A stretch of DNA of 64,000 nucleotides, from the NCBI RefSeq assembly GCF_004027225.2, contig NC_044288.2:7057719-7121718 (forward strand), given 5' to 3'. This DNA comes from Strigops habroptila (taxonomy: Eukaryota; Chordata; Aves; Psittaciformes; Psittacidae). The notes under the pieces were generated by a model. It did no database searches and had not been told where the DNA came from. It saw only the letters and a program-made list of their open reading frames with translations. Made by a program: the position numbers and the translations under genes. Positions 24,336 through 36,000 of the stretch are shown piece after piece (positions within the stretch are counted from its first letter, which is position 1; every line of letters begins with the position of its first letter).

Positions 24336-24900
24336 TGGTACAGCCCAGCCCGCCGCTGATTGGCACGACCCGCCTCACACCCACACCCGGCATTGGTACG
24401 GTCCACCCGCCCCGATTCAGCGCGCTAAGCGCGCCCACCCGCCGCGGGGGTGCTCCGGCTGTGCCGATGCCCGCATAAGAAGCACTGAGGCGGCCTCGCT
24501 CCGCGCTGCCGCGGCTCGCCGTGCCGGGTACCCCTCCCCGTGCCGCGGAGAACGGCTCCCTCCATCCCGCCGATGTTAAAACAGACCTTGCCCCTGCGCG
24601 TGGGAGGCAGCATTAGTACGACTCGCTTCCCCTCCCTTTGCCCAGTGGTGCGGCCCGCCCCGCCGGCGCTGAGCACGGCACGAAGCGAAACGCACCGCCC
24701 TGCAGCCCCCACTCACACTTGGTACGCCCCGGCCCCGCCCTCCCCCCGCCGCTCCGGCGCACTTGGACTGTCCCTCCGGCCGCACGTGCGCACGGACCCT
24801 TCCAGACCAACACATACAACCCCCTCCCACAGCGCACAGTGGCAGTGGTACAGCCCGCTTCCCCCCCCGCCGCTCAGTGGTTCAGCCCGCCCGGTGGTTC
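24336..24900. repeat. Dispersed degenerate motif TGGTACRGCCCRCC, at least seven copies
   Basis: Same-orientation copies begin near 24336, 24361, 24394, 24646, 24720, 24846 and 24878, each TGG-(T/C)-N-C-purine followed by CCCGCC-like sequence. Weaker ones are near 24613 and 24765. On the transcribed minus strand the motif reads GGCGGGCYGTACCA. It lies wholly within the PTP4A2 CpG island. Confidence 0.6.
24358..24363 (-). promoter_or_regulatory. CCAAT box (NF-Y type) oriented toward PTP4A2
   Basis: GATTGG on plus reads CCAATC on minus, flanked by GC boxes. NF-Y boxes usually lie 60-100 bp upstream of the start site, which would put a PTP4A2 start near 24,270-24,300. Confidence 0.4.
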
Positions 24901-25080
24901 CCACGGCTCCCGCTTCCACCGGTGGCACCGGCACCGCGGGTCCCGAGCGCCCGGTGGGCACAGCCTTGCTGCTGCCATCTCCGGAACGGCCAGGCCCCCG
25001 CCACAACCGAAATAAAGGAGCACCGGGCACGGTGGCTCAGAGCTCGGGATTCCACCCGGAGCGTATCCCCCGGTGACAGT

Positions 25081-26219
25081 CCAACCTCGCCACGTAAGGT
25101 AACGACAAAGGAAAGTCTCAGCCCCTTTACACCCTCAGTAGGCCAGACAATAAGAAAAAAGACAAGTGGCCAGGTTCACTCCAGAAATCTGGGGGGTGAT
25201 GGAAATTGGTCCAAGATTTCCAGTCCAGAGCCCCATCCCACAACCTTCCTCTAAAAAACTGAAACACACTCCCAAGCAGCCACATGTACCCCACTTTGTG
25301 CTGAAGTTCCTTAAGGAACCCCCCAGACCCACCCTGCAGGCTACAGGATCCCCTCAAAAACGAGTGGGAACGAATGAGGCTGCTGCTGCCCCCAGCACGA
25401 CGAGTGAGGCAGAGGTTGTGGGAGGACAGGAGCTGAGAGCTGTGTGTGAATGAGGAGGGAGCTGGTGGAGGAGGAGCAGAACAGGCACACGTATCGGGAC
25501 ACACACAGAGCTCAGGAGCCATCACTAGCAGGAGCTCCTTATGCAGACACGATGGTTTTGCAGCAGAACCGTTGAGTGCAGCACAAAAGGTCTGTGCAGG
25601 TTCAGGAGGGATTGTTGGGATATGACACCGTGGAGGTGAGAGGGACAGGACGAGGTGCAGGTTGTGTTACCTGGTGATGTCGGGGGCTACGTTGGTCCCT
25701 GAACATCAGTTTCAGCTCTTCAGAGAAGGGGTTGCTGCAGGCGGCAGTCCGTCACCAGATATTGCGAGATCAAATAAGAATCCTGAAGAGGATGAACTAT
25801 AGGTGTAATTCACTCATTATAAAAGCTGTTGTCTTCCCATGTTCTCATTCTACAACTGTCAAATTATTAATGAAACGCCATGTTTGATACTAAATTAAGG
25901 AGCTGCAGTGCTCAAAATGTACCCTGCCTCTGTTCGTGCTGCCTCTGCACCCACACTAACAGAACGCCTTGCGCTCCAGGGCTCTCACACATCACCCTGT
26001 CCGAGAAGTTCTTCAGTGCCACTGGGCTGGGTCTCAGGGCTGCGTGAACAACCCACCCCCCACGAGCTCCCCCCCAGTGCCTTTAACTGGAGCTCCTTAA
26101 CCTCCGATAAACGCATCCCGTAAGAGTCCTCCTCTTCCCTGCTGTGCAATGTCACCTGGCACACAGAAGTTGCGGGTTCTCTCCAGACCCCCATAACATG
26201 GGGCCAACGTAACAGGGGT
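25081..26219. other. Spacer between the two divergent CpG islands
   Basis: CpG-poor DNA between the PTP4A2 and KHDRBS1 islands. It contains a second copy (25314-25359) of a sequence at 23939-23986. No exon is recognised. Confidence 0.6.
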
Positions 26220-26381
26220 TTGCCTTCCCGGGCACTGCCGAGGCCCTGCAGCACAGGGCTATGGGGGGAGGCCCGGCGGGGCAGGCGGCGGGGCAGGCTG
26301 CGGGCCATTCCCCCGCATCGAGCCTGCAGACACCGGGTGAGACAGCAGGCCCCCACCCCAGCGTGGCCGCCCGGAGGGGAA

Positions 26382-26392
26382 GCGCATGCGCA
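26382..26392. promoter_or_regulatory. NRF1-type site GCGCATGCGCA
   Basis: Perfect GCGCATGCGC core about 290 bp upstream of the KHDRBS1 ATG. Confidence 0.65.
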
Positions 26393-26450
26393 GTCCGACA
26401 GCCGTGCGCTTTCTCTCACCTCCCGGCCACTAATGTCGCGCGGCCCGGCC

Positions 26451-26462
26451 TGCGCATGCGCA
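26451..26462. promoter_or_regulatory. NRF1-type perfect palindrome TGCGCATGCGCA
   Basis: 12-bp perfect palindrome matching the NRF1 consensus, 69 bp downstream of the first site. Confidence 0.7.
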
Positions 26463-26489
26463 GCCGAGCCGCTGCTGGCCCCGCCTACC

Positions 26490-26495
26490 CACGTG
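26490..26495. promoter_or_regulatory. E-box CACGTG (USF/MYC type)
   Basis: CACGTG between the NRF1 palindrome and the ETS site in the KHDRBS1 promoter. Confidence 0.5.
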
Positions 26496-26595
26496 TCGGG
26501 CCGTTGGGAGCTGCACGGCGCAGGCGCGGAGGCGTGGGGGGTGGTCGCGCGGGAGCCGGCGCGGAGAGGGGAGAGGAGGAGGAGCTTCTGCGCGT

Positions 26596-26604
26596 CACTT
26601 CCGG
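26596..26604. promoter_or_regulatory. ETS-type site CACTTCCGG
   Basis: Fits the ETS/GABP core CTTCCGG, about 70-80 bp upstream of the ATG and probably near the transcription start. A CGTCA half-site overlaps its 5' side. Confidence 0.55.
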
Positions 26605-26648
26605 CGCTGTCCCCGTGGCGGTCGGTGTGGCCGCGCCGGTCTGCTCCG

Positions 26649-26671
26649 CCCCCCCCCCCCCCCCCCCCCCC
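26649..26671 (+). repeat. 23-C homopolymer in the KHDRBS1 5'UTR
   Basis: Twenty-three consecutive C residues end three bases before the KHDRBS1 ATG. The length may be imprecise, since homopolymers are error-prone in sequencing. Confidence 0.9.
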
Positions 26672-26674
26672 GCC

Positions 26675-27008
26675 ATGCAGCGCCGCGACGACCCCGCCAC
26701 TCGCCTGGGCCGCGGGCCTGGCCCCGGCGGAGCCCGGCAAGGGGGTACCCCGCCGCGGCGGCCGCCTCGAGGCGGGGGGGGCCGCGGGGCCGGTAGCGGG
26801 GCGCAGCCGCCGCCGCCGCTCCTGCAGCCCAATGCCGCTGCGGCCGGCGCCTCGGCCGCACAGGTCCCCGCCGCCGGTACCCCCACCCCGCTGCTGTCCG
26901 GCGGCGCTGCCAAGATGGAGCCCGAGAACAAGTATCTGCCTGAGCTAATGGCCGAGAAGGACAGCCTGGACCCGTCCTTCACGCATGCTATGCAGCTCCT
27001 CACCGCAG
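26675..27008 (+). CDS. KHDRBS1: KHDRBS1 exon 1 coding part
   Basis: The ATG is chosen because MQRRDDPA matches the Sam68 N-terminus. It encodes residues 1-111 plus one base of codon 112. The N-terminal proline/glycine/arginine stretch differs in composition from mammals (alanine-rich segment near 54-62), while [16 protein letters not shown] to the donor is strongly conserved. Donor CAG/GTACCG. Confidence 0.95.
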
Positions 27009-30000
27009 GTACCGGGGGCTGGGCAGGGCGGGACCCCCGGGGTTCGGTGGGGTGGGCAGGGGCGAAGGCAGCTACCGGTGAATGCCCTGTGTGGAGGAAT
27101 GGGGGAGTGAGAGCCTCCCAGGTGGCCGGTGCTGCCGGCCCCGGGGAAAGCAGCGAGGGCGGCCGCTGCACCGACCCTGCCGCGTATGACCGCGGGGGTT
27201 TGAAGCTCGGGTATTTCTCTTATTTAATCTCTATTAGCCCCGCGCTTAATCCAGGGCCTGGGCCAGGTTAAACGCGGAGCCAGAACTTTCTTTCTAAACA
27301 TGGTGTGCGGTCGCGTTGGCTCCTTTCATCCCTGGGGAAAGAGGGGACCAGAGAGCACGGTAAAACCCGGGGTTTCTCCATGCAGCGTCTGCTTTAGCCC
27401 CTGCGAGCCATGGTTTGTGATCTCTTTTGATTATCCACTCTGGTAACCTGTGTTAGAGCTTATTTCATGCTCCTGGTGAAGCTAAATGGGGAATGGAAAT
27501 GGCAGCCTTTGTTCTGGGCCTGACTGGCTTCTCTCCTTCCCCGTCATCGGTGGCTCTGGTTTCTTCATATCTTCACAGAGCAGCTGCTCGTGCCTCTGCC
27601 GAGCAGATTCTGCTGCCTTGAGACCCTGTGGCTAGCTTAAAAATGGGAATGAGTCAAAATAGCTGCCACTGACCATGTTATGTGCAGGTAGTGGGGAGCT
27701 GGGAGGCACCCAGCGCAAGGATATGCTCGGGTTTAATCTGCACATGAGCTTAGCTCTGGTGCTTGTTCTGCTTTTGAATTGGTTTATTTATCTTTTTGAA
27801 GGTCTTTAAAGTGTATAGTATTGTCGTAGTTGGTGCAGCACTAGAGATGTTGTTAGCTTCTCTTTTAATGTAGGAAACGATCCTTAGGAATTGCTGCCTT
27901 CCATTGTGCAAGTAACTGAGGTCTGTCATCGTGGGGACCTTGGCATTACTCGCCGACATCTTGATCTAAATAAATTAGTTTTATAATCCGATTTGCCATC
28001 AATTTAATGTTTTTCATTAATAAACCCCTTTAGCCATCTGATGCTCAGCAGCTCGGGATAATGCCTCCCAGAGAAATGAAACCAAAGGAGTTTGCTCATT
28101 CCGGCACAAAGAGCCGTGTTGTCAGCCCACTTAGTAAAGCTCCGGTCACTCGAGTGGTGTAACAACGATTTATGAGGGGGCTTTTTTTTTTTCCATTAAC
28201 TTAAAAATTGCTTGTAGCTTTGTGGGACTGCAGCTTTATGGGACTTAAAATTGATAATTGGAAGAGCTCCAGATGCTTCATGCTTGCTTTGGATGGTTGA
28301 AAAATTGGGGACCATTAGGAGCATTCACAAGCAGCCCAAATTCAGGATGATCTGAGCAGGGAGCTTGTGAGAGAGAATCTGAAGTAAAGCAGTGGGTTTA
28401 GGTGACTAAATCTTCACAGATGACCCCAAACTGATCTGGATTGCTCAGAATTTCTCTACTGCTGTGGTACCCTTTGGTGATGTCATGTTGGAGAAGCTGC
28501 TGTAAAGCTTACTTAGGAATTTAGGTCTGAGCCAAAGCACAACTTAAGCAAAATGACTTCCAGACAAAGAAGTGACTGATTATTGAATGTCAGCAGTATT
28601 CCTATCCCAGCCTGTTTTCAGGAATGGAAGTTGCTTGTCCTGCCTGCCTCTGGGAGAAAACCCTTAGGAGCTCTGCCTTGGACCCTGGCGGTGTTCAAGG
28701 CCAGGGTGGACACAGGGGCTTGGAGCAACCTGCTCTAGTGGAAGGTGTCCCTGCCCGTGGCAGGGGGTTGGGATTGGATGAGCTTTAAGGTCCTGTCCAC
28801 CCCAGACCACTCTATGAAACTAAGACTTCTTCTTTAAACACAACACGTAACAGCAGCCTACAGTACCTTTGTGGTTCTAAAGCTGCATTTCTAGAGAAAA
28901 CCAGCATTATTTAGGAGCAAGGTGAAGGGCAACACAGTGATGTCATACTGATTCCTGAACAGTGTCCTCTGTGGCAGAAAGGCAGGATTCTGAACAGAAA
29001 CTGAAAACTGGGATTTCTTGCACCTTGGAATATGATCCACGTTTCCTCACTCCTGTGATTCAGGGTCTGTGTGACCTTCCATAGGAACAAGAAAACCCTT
29101 TTTTTTTTCCTCACTTTGATTTATGCCCTCCCTCTGCTGCAGGGAGAGCAGGAGGAGATGCTGATGCTTTGAAAGGCACAGTCCTCTCTCCCTGTGTGCC
29201 TTGGGAGGACAGGAGATGGCCACCAATGTGTTAGGTAGGCATAGGGGTGGGGGATTCTCCAAATTCTTGTGGTAATCTTGGCTATTTTTGTTTCATGGAG
29301 AAACTTCAAGTGAAAAGAGCTGGTCATCTCTGAGCTTCCTAAGCTGCAAACAGATGTGTGAGCTGTGTCATTGAATTAGCAAGTCTCTATATAGCTAGAA
29401 TCTAGTTGGTCCTCATGTTAAATGCAGCCCTTTCCCTCCCCAAACGTGTGGAGCGGTGAGGGGTGGATTCAGAGCAGTGGGTTGGGTATTGGAGAGGGAC
29501 CTGTAAAGGGAGGGAGGGCTGAGGATTGGAGTTAGAGCAACACACTGCGAAGCAGGGAGCAGCGCGAGGTGCTGGAGGACTCCTGAACAAATCCCCTGTT
29601 AACCCGGCTGGTTCTTGTGCCAGGTTCATTCAGTCTGTGTGTATCCCTAGGAAGGAAGAAGGGCTGCATGGGAAAATGGGCTGGATGTGTGGTGGCCTCA
29701 CTGGAGTGACCAACCAAGGAAGCCACCAGCGGGATAAGAGAAGGGCTGAGGTCACAGGGGTGATGAGAAGCTGTGTATAACCCAAAGCAATCCAGTCTGC
29801 TGGAGCTTGCTTTGTGTGGAGTTAAAGCTGTCCTGAAATGGGGACAATCGTCCAGATTCATGTGCTTCCAAGTGCGTGCCCTGCCCCACAGGAGCTGTAA
29901 CTGCTGCCTTACACTCGTGCCCAGATGTTGCAGGCTATGATGTGCTCAGAGCGTTTCCCTGTTGCATTTTCCAATGTATTACGCGTTGCTGAGCTGTGCC

Positions 30001-33000
30001 GACGTGACGGGGCACTGCTTGGCTCTGCCTCCTCCCAGGAGCGTCCACTGCCCGTGTGTTCTCAGAGCTCACCTCCAGGCTTTCTCCCTGCCTCACTTGA
30101 GCTGGGTTCCTTTCCTTCCCCACGCCCCTGTGCTAGTGGCAATGCCCTCCCTTCTCAGCAGAGCTGTTTGTGTGTGATCCCAGCGTACGCACTGTGTGTG
30201 GGGGGGGTGTTTTGGCAGAAAGCGGGAGGGAAATGATGGGAAATGCCAAACCTTGCTGCTTCTACTCCTGGAGGAGTCCATCCAGGAGCAGGTCTCTGCT
30301 GCTTCTCCTGGGGAATCAAACCGGCTGGGGAGCAGTAGTGTAGGAGAGAAGGGGCTCTGCTTTCTTCCAGAGGCTTCCATCCATAAACTCGTGGGGTTTT
30401 GATGGGGTTTTCCTGGGTTTTCTGGGGCATGGGGTCAGTATTGTCATACTGTTAAGATAATTCAGTATTGTGGTTAAACAGAATGTCTCTCTGCTTACAG
30501 AGCACAAGTGTGCTGTGGAACAGTGTTTAATGTGTTTTATTGTTAAGGAAGAGCTTGGGTTTAGATCAGGAGTAGCACTGTGGCTGCTTAGCCTCCTCCT
30601 TGTGAAGCAGCGGTGTTACCAACCCCCTTTACCTACCCCTTAGGATTTCTTCTGAGACAATGCAATCACTGCCCCACATGAAGTCCTGGAAACCACTGCC
30701 ACACATGCCGCCAGCCTGCTGCCATTCCCCATGGCAAGAAGGTAACCTGCTGCACCTCTGACACGGCTTTAAAATATCAGCACTGAAATGAGGCATGCTT
30801 AATCCCTCCAGGTATACGTACGCTTCTCCTTCCTATCAGTAAGTGGTCTGACAAACTGCTACCACTCATCAGTTCATTCAGTCCTGCTTCGTGTTGTGTA
30901 GCCAGAATGTAGACAGATAATGCTGGAATCCGGAATAGTAGGACACATCACAAGTGGAATGTTTTCAGTCCTTCTTCACACCTATTTTCAGACTCGGAGT
31001 TTGTTCTGCGGGCATAAAGGGAACTGCTGGGTCACCACGCTGACCTGAACCACAAAACCTAGAGAAGAACTTAGAGTTATTCTGCTGTGCAGGGTTTCCC
31101 CTTCCCCTTTGTTTCATACCTCAGCTGGAGACGTGGTGGTGGTGGTGGATCCGATGGGTTTTTTTAGCGAACAGTTCATTATCTGTTGCCCTCACAGACC
31201 GGTTCCCAGTGCCATTGCTGCTGTGGCAGGAGACAGAGTGTGTGTAGCTGTGGGGTTGGTGGGAGCTGTGATTCACTGCTTTGCAGAGCCTGATGTCTGA
31301 AAGAAAGGATTAAGGTGCTTTTATTCGTGATGTGGGCATAGAAAACACTTCTTGTTAACATGCAGAATGCATTTTTAGAAATTCATCTAGTGTTTTTGGA
31401 GAAACAAAACATTTGAGAAGTCACCATGGTGCATTACAGGGTCTAAAGCTGTTCCCAACCAGGGATAAGGCCACCAGAGCAATCTTCAGTTTCCAAATCC
31501 TGATTCTCCAATCTGTTCTTATAGCTAAAATTAAAAACTACGTAGAACTCCCCAAGGCAGCAGCTCTTTTGCTTATTTTATACATTTGCCAGTGCTTGAA
31601 TTCTTGGGTTTTTTTACTTTTGTGTAGTGTCTTCAGAAAATCATCTTTTAAAGCAAAAATTGAGCTTTTTCAAAGCAATTAGAGCTGGTGATTTATTTTT
31701 TTTTTAACTAAGGAGTCATGGTAACACTTTTGTAAGGGAGCCAAGGTGCTGTTGCCAGTAGAAATAACAAAATTCAGGCTTTTTTTTCCCCCATAATTAT
31801 GCGACACAATCTCCAAGTTCCATATTTAGATCCTTAAACTAAACTCCAATTTATATTACGGTGTCCAGAACTGAAAGGTTAAAATATTGATCATTTGATG
31901 ATGTTTTCCTAAGAGTTTGGGATTTTTCTTGGTTGCACATGTAGTTGCTCGACTTCCTTGTGGAAGGGTGCTTCTGAGCCCCCAAGGCTGTGGTTGCCTG
32001 TGCAGTCAGGAGGATGCTGTTATTCTGTTATTCCTGTTTCTGTTTGGATGACACGAGAATATGACCAGGTGGATAATGTGTCAAGCATCTGATACACCAA
32101 GTTGTAAGCATGAACATTTAATCTAAAGCTTATTGTTTCTGACATGGGCAGAAGTCACAGGAAACACCAGATACTGAAATTCTTCTGAAACTCTGGTGAT
32201 GACTAAGCAGGCCTCAGTTTTGTCTTGCAGCTTTAATCCAGTGACGGGTGTAATCTTGTGAAAGTGTCTCTCTTCTCCCCTGAGATGTGAGAAGTTGTAT
32301 TTAAAGCAGTTTCAGCTCAGAAAAGGTATTTATAATTCTTGGGTTTGCCAATGAAATGGCACCATTTAGTTTTAAGGAAGGGTCATGCTCCTCACCTGAT
32401 CAGCATCTGTAAATAGAAATTTGGGATGGCTATGCATGGTGTGACCAATTTTGGTTTTGGTTGGACCAAAGAGTGTGTAATGGTTCATCAGTGAATTGGG
32501 GTTGTTAATAATGGATTGGCTCCAAATTTGGGGGAACTTGTCTTCTAATTGTTAGCCATTAAATAAAATTTGTAGCTGACTGGAGATTCCTGGAACAGAA
32601 AAGCCAGTCACTCTGGGCTGCAGGCTTTGGGAAAATGTCGGGTGTCCTGCACAAAGGGAGGTGTGTTAATGACAATAAGAACCTGTGCTAGAAATGCCTG
32701 CCTTGAAGATAGTCCATAATCTTCTCCATTTAGGTTGTCTTTTGAGGTGACCATCTCCTGCCATCTCCCAGTGAGTTTAATTTCTAGCTGGATTTGAGAA
32801 GGTGTTTGTGTACTAGTTCCCAATTGGCCTGCCTTAACCACCTGCTTCCGGAAGGTTATTTGGTCTTTGTGCCAGATGTTCCTCAGGCTGCAGCATGCCT
32901 TCAGTTCAGTCAGGCCACCTCAGTGTTTTTCCAAGACCCTGGAATTCACAATATACAATTAAAAATCAGAATCTTACTTTGAGAGACAAAAATTTGTTCT

Positions 33001-36000
33001 TGCATTGCCTGCCAGAGGGGAGACTGAGATGAGCTCTTAGGCAGAAGTTGTTCCCTGTGAGGGTGCTGAGGCGCTGGCACAGGGTGCCCAGAGAAGCTGT
33101 GGCTGCCCCATCCCTGGCAGTGTTCAAGGCCATGTTGGACACAGGGGCTTGGAGCAACCTGCTCTAGTGGAAGGTGTCCCTGCCCGTGGCAGGGGTTGGA
33201 ACTGGATGAGCTTTAAGGTCCCTTCCAACCCAAACCAGTCTGGGACTCTATGAATCAAGTTAAGGACTTGACACTCACTTTTACAGCTGTTCTATACTTT
33301 TGTGCCTGAGGCTCACAACTTAACCGATTTATGAACTGTGTGTTCACAATTCATTTAATGAAAGGAAGCTTACAAGAATTTCCTAAACCAGACCGCACTC
33401 CAGTGTGTCACTCATTTGGGCTTCTATTTATTAGGAATGTTTGCTACTCACCGGAACTCCATGGTCTCAGTGTGTGGTGGCACCACTCATTAAATTACAG
33501 GTTTAAAATAGCGCGTCAGCTTGAATGGTAAGAACTTCCTTGGTTTGCTGCTGGCTGCTGTGTTACAGTGAGTGTGACACATAGTGTAGCTGGGGCTGGT
33601 GTCCTTGGAGATTTGGGTGTCTGCATGGGATACTGCATTCATGGTGGAGGTGTGGGGCTGGGCACTGACAGGAAGGCACAGCAGATACACTGAACTGTAC
33701 TTAGTTTCATACTCTGATGTGTTGAAGTTATTCGTAGGGCATTCTCTGCTGTTCTTTCTTAGGTTTGTTCATTACCCCATTTTAGGCCTTCTGGAATCCC
33801 TAGGTGTGAAGGGAGGAAGAGGCTAGTACTGTCTGTCCAGACTCCATCAATACAATTCTGAGTGTTCATGTATTCACAGAGAATGAGGGTGTTCTGTCCT
33901 GTCGTAATTCCAACTCTAAATGATGCCTGTTTGAGGAATATAAGCAGCCCTATTTTTATCTTGTTTAGAAATTGAAAAAATTCAGAAGGGTGAAACAACA
34001 AAGAAGGATGAGGAGGAGAACTACCTGGATTTATTTTCCCACAAGAATATGAAACTGAAAGAACGAGTTCTGATACCTGTCAAACAGTACCCCAAGGTGA
34101 GGGCCAGAAAACAGCTTACTGAATCTCTGTGATTTGCTTGTTTTCTATGGATTTTATGGCTGGCTTTTGGAGATAGGAGCTGTCAAAGTGTCACCAGGAG
34201 TTATGCCACTGTTCCATTATCGCTGTGGAATTTTTTCTATGCAAGCTTGCAGGGTCTTATTTCTAATATATTGCATTTCTAGAATGCCTTGGGATAAAGC
34301 TAAATGGTGATGCATAGTAGATATTTTATTACTAGGATAGACACTGATATGTAGAGCATTTTGTTTTACAGTTAAGAACTCATTTAACTCTTCAGACTTG
34401 CCTGTAAAACTGCTGGAGAGTAGATGTTAGAATTAAACACTTTACATGAGTTGATTTAGCTTGATTTTTTGGTGGAGCATTTTTTCATGAAAAGAATATT
34501 GTGGAACTTAAATTTTCCTGTGCGTTTTTTGGTGAGGTGAAGAGAAAAAGGAGCGGTTAATTTTCTTGTCAGCCAGCATAACGTTTGGAAGAGCTTTTGT
34601 TACTGAGCTCTGGAGTTAAGTTTTTTTTTTTTTTTCTTCTTCATTTACAGTTCAACTTTGTTGGAAAGATTTTGGGACCTCAAGGCAATACCATCAAGAG
34701 GCTTCAGGAGGAAACTGGTGCTAAAATATCTGTCCTAGGGAAGGGTTCAATGAGAGATAAAGCAAAGGTAAGGGCATCACCCTTGAAAACATGCGTACGC
34801 ATTAATGCCTTTCATATGATCGTGAGGTGTAGTGCTTTTCAAAGCATTTCATGAAACATTAAACCATTAAAATCCATAAGCAAAGGCAGTCAGAAGTCCT
34901 CATGTTTAGGAAGTCACATTTCCTAAAGTATTCTGTGCTTACTGGGAGCAGTCTTGGTTGGGGCAGAAGCGTGAGATATGTTTCCTTTATGAACATGACT
35001 TTGAGACCAGTCATCTTTTAATCCCCTGTGCCCTTGGATGCAGAGATAGTTTATTTGATAGGTAAAGTACCAAGTTTATAAAGCAAGAATTAATCCCAGC
35101 TGCTCTGTGACGAGTCATTCACAAAAGGAATATGTTTCCCCTCCAGGAAATAAATAAAAATAAAATAAAAATCCTTTTTCCAGCCGTTCCCTCTGAAATC
35201 CTGAAATTCCCGTGGTTCACTGAAAATGCTGGAGCAGAATGTTCCAGGGACTCTTTACTGGATCACAAAGTGCCAGAAGGGGTTTTTTTTGTTGTTTTTT
35301 TTTTTTTTCTTTTTAACAGAAAAAAAATTAAAATATTTTTTTTCTTCCTGCTTCTAAAAACTGAGCCAACAGTCCACAGAGCTGTAACTTAGTTCAGCTT
35401 TTTACTTCAAGCAGCACAAAAAGCTTTTCCACTTCTAGCTTATTTGTAGCTTCTTAAAAACCATCTGAATAACACAGATGTCTGAGAGCCAAGTTAAAGA
35501 GCAAGCTTGTTTGTGTTCTTAGGTGGTAAAGAGCACCTGGGGCAGAAAGGTGGTGTGGAAGAGGAAGAGCACTGCTTGCATATGCCTAATCTTCTGGGGA
35601 AAAAAAAGTGGCTGGCATCACTGTGTTAGCAAAAATATCAGTCACCTGGAAAGGCAGCTGTAAAGAGATGGAAGGTGTAGATTGTGTGTGGCTCTTTATA
35701 GAACTGCATGCTCATGTCCATCCTGTGTTACCATGATCTGTGTGTAGACATGACCAAAATGCTTTTACAGACATCTCCTGCTAAGGCTTAGAAGACAGGT
35801 AAAAGAAAAATAGTTTATCTGCATCTTAATTAGTTAAGGAATCTCTAATCTGCTTTGTTTCAGGAGGAAGAACTGCGTAAAGGGGGAGATCCTAAATATG
35901 CTCATCTAAATATGGATTTGCATGTCTTCATTGAGGTTTTTGGCCCCCCCTGCGAAGCATATGCTCTGATGGCTCACGCCATGGAAGAAGTCAAGAAGTT

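Larger units (their letters stand above)
23640..25080 (-). promoter_or_regulatory. CpG island, inferred PTP4A2 promoter and noncoding first exon
   Basis: CpG-dense stretch at the position expected for the 5' end of PTP4A2. On the minus strand there is a CCAATC box (24363-24358), many GGCGGG Sp1-type boxes and a good donor CCCAGG/GTGAGG at 24121/24120. A first exon running from somewhere upstream to 24121 would splice to the acceptor at 15278. Other donors exist (for example GTGAGT near 24712), so the exon is not fixed. Confidence 0.6.
26220..27200 (+). promoter_or_regulatory. CpG island and promoter of KHDRBS1
   Basis: CpG-dense region spanning the 5'UTR and exon 1 of KHDRBS1. It has no TATA box. 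It carries two NRF1-type palindromes, an E-box CACGTG and an ETS-type CACTTCCGG close to the start codon, as in broadly expressed CpG-island promoters. Confidence 0.85.
27009..33968 (+). other. KHDRBS1 intron 1
   Basis: 7 kb GT-AG intron containing CR1 fragments at 28680-28815 and 33003-33255. No other exon is recognised. Confidence 0.9.

Noticed and set aside
23544-24478. Long overlapping proline/arginine-rich ORFs (216 and 242 aa) near the PTP4A2 island
   Set aside because: Stops are rare in GC-rich and C-rich repeats. No domain, splice structure or family resemblance, and similar frames are open on both strands.
26220-27271. ORFs of 228-336 aa extending beyond KHDRBS1 exon 1 on both strands
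   Set aside because: The 336-aa frame is simply exon 1 with open 5'UTR and intron sequence; the others are shadows of a CpG island.
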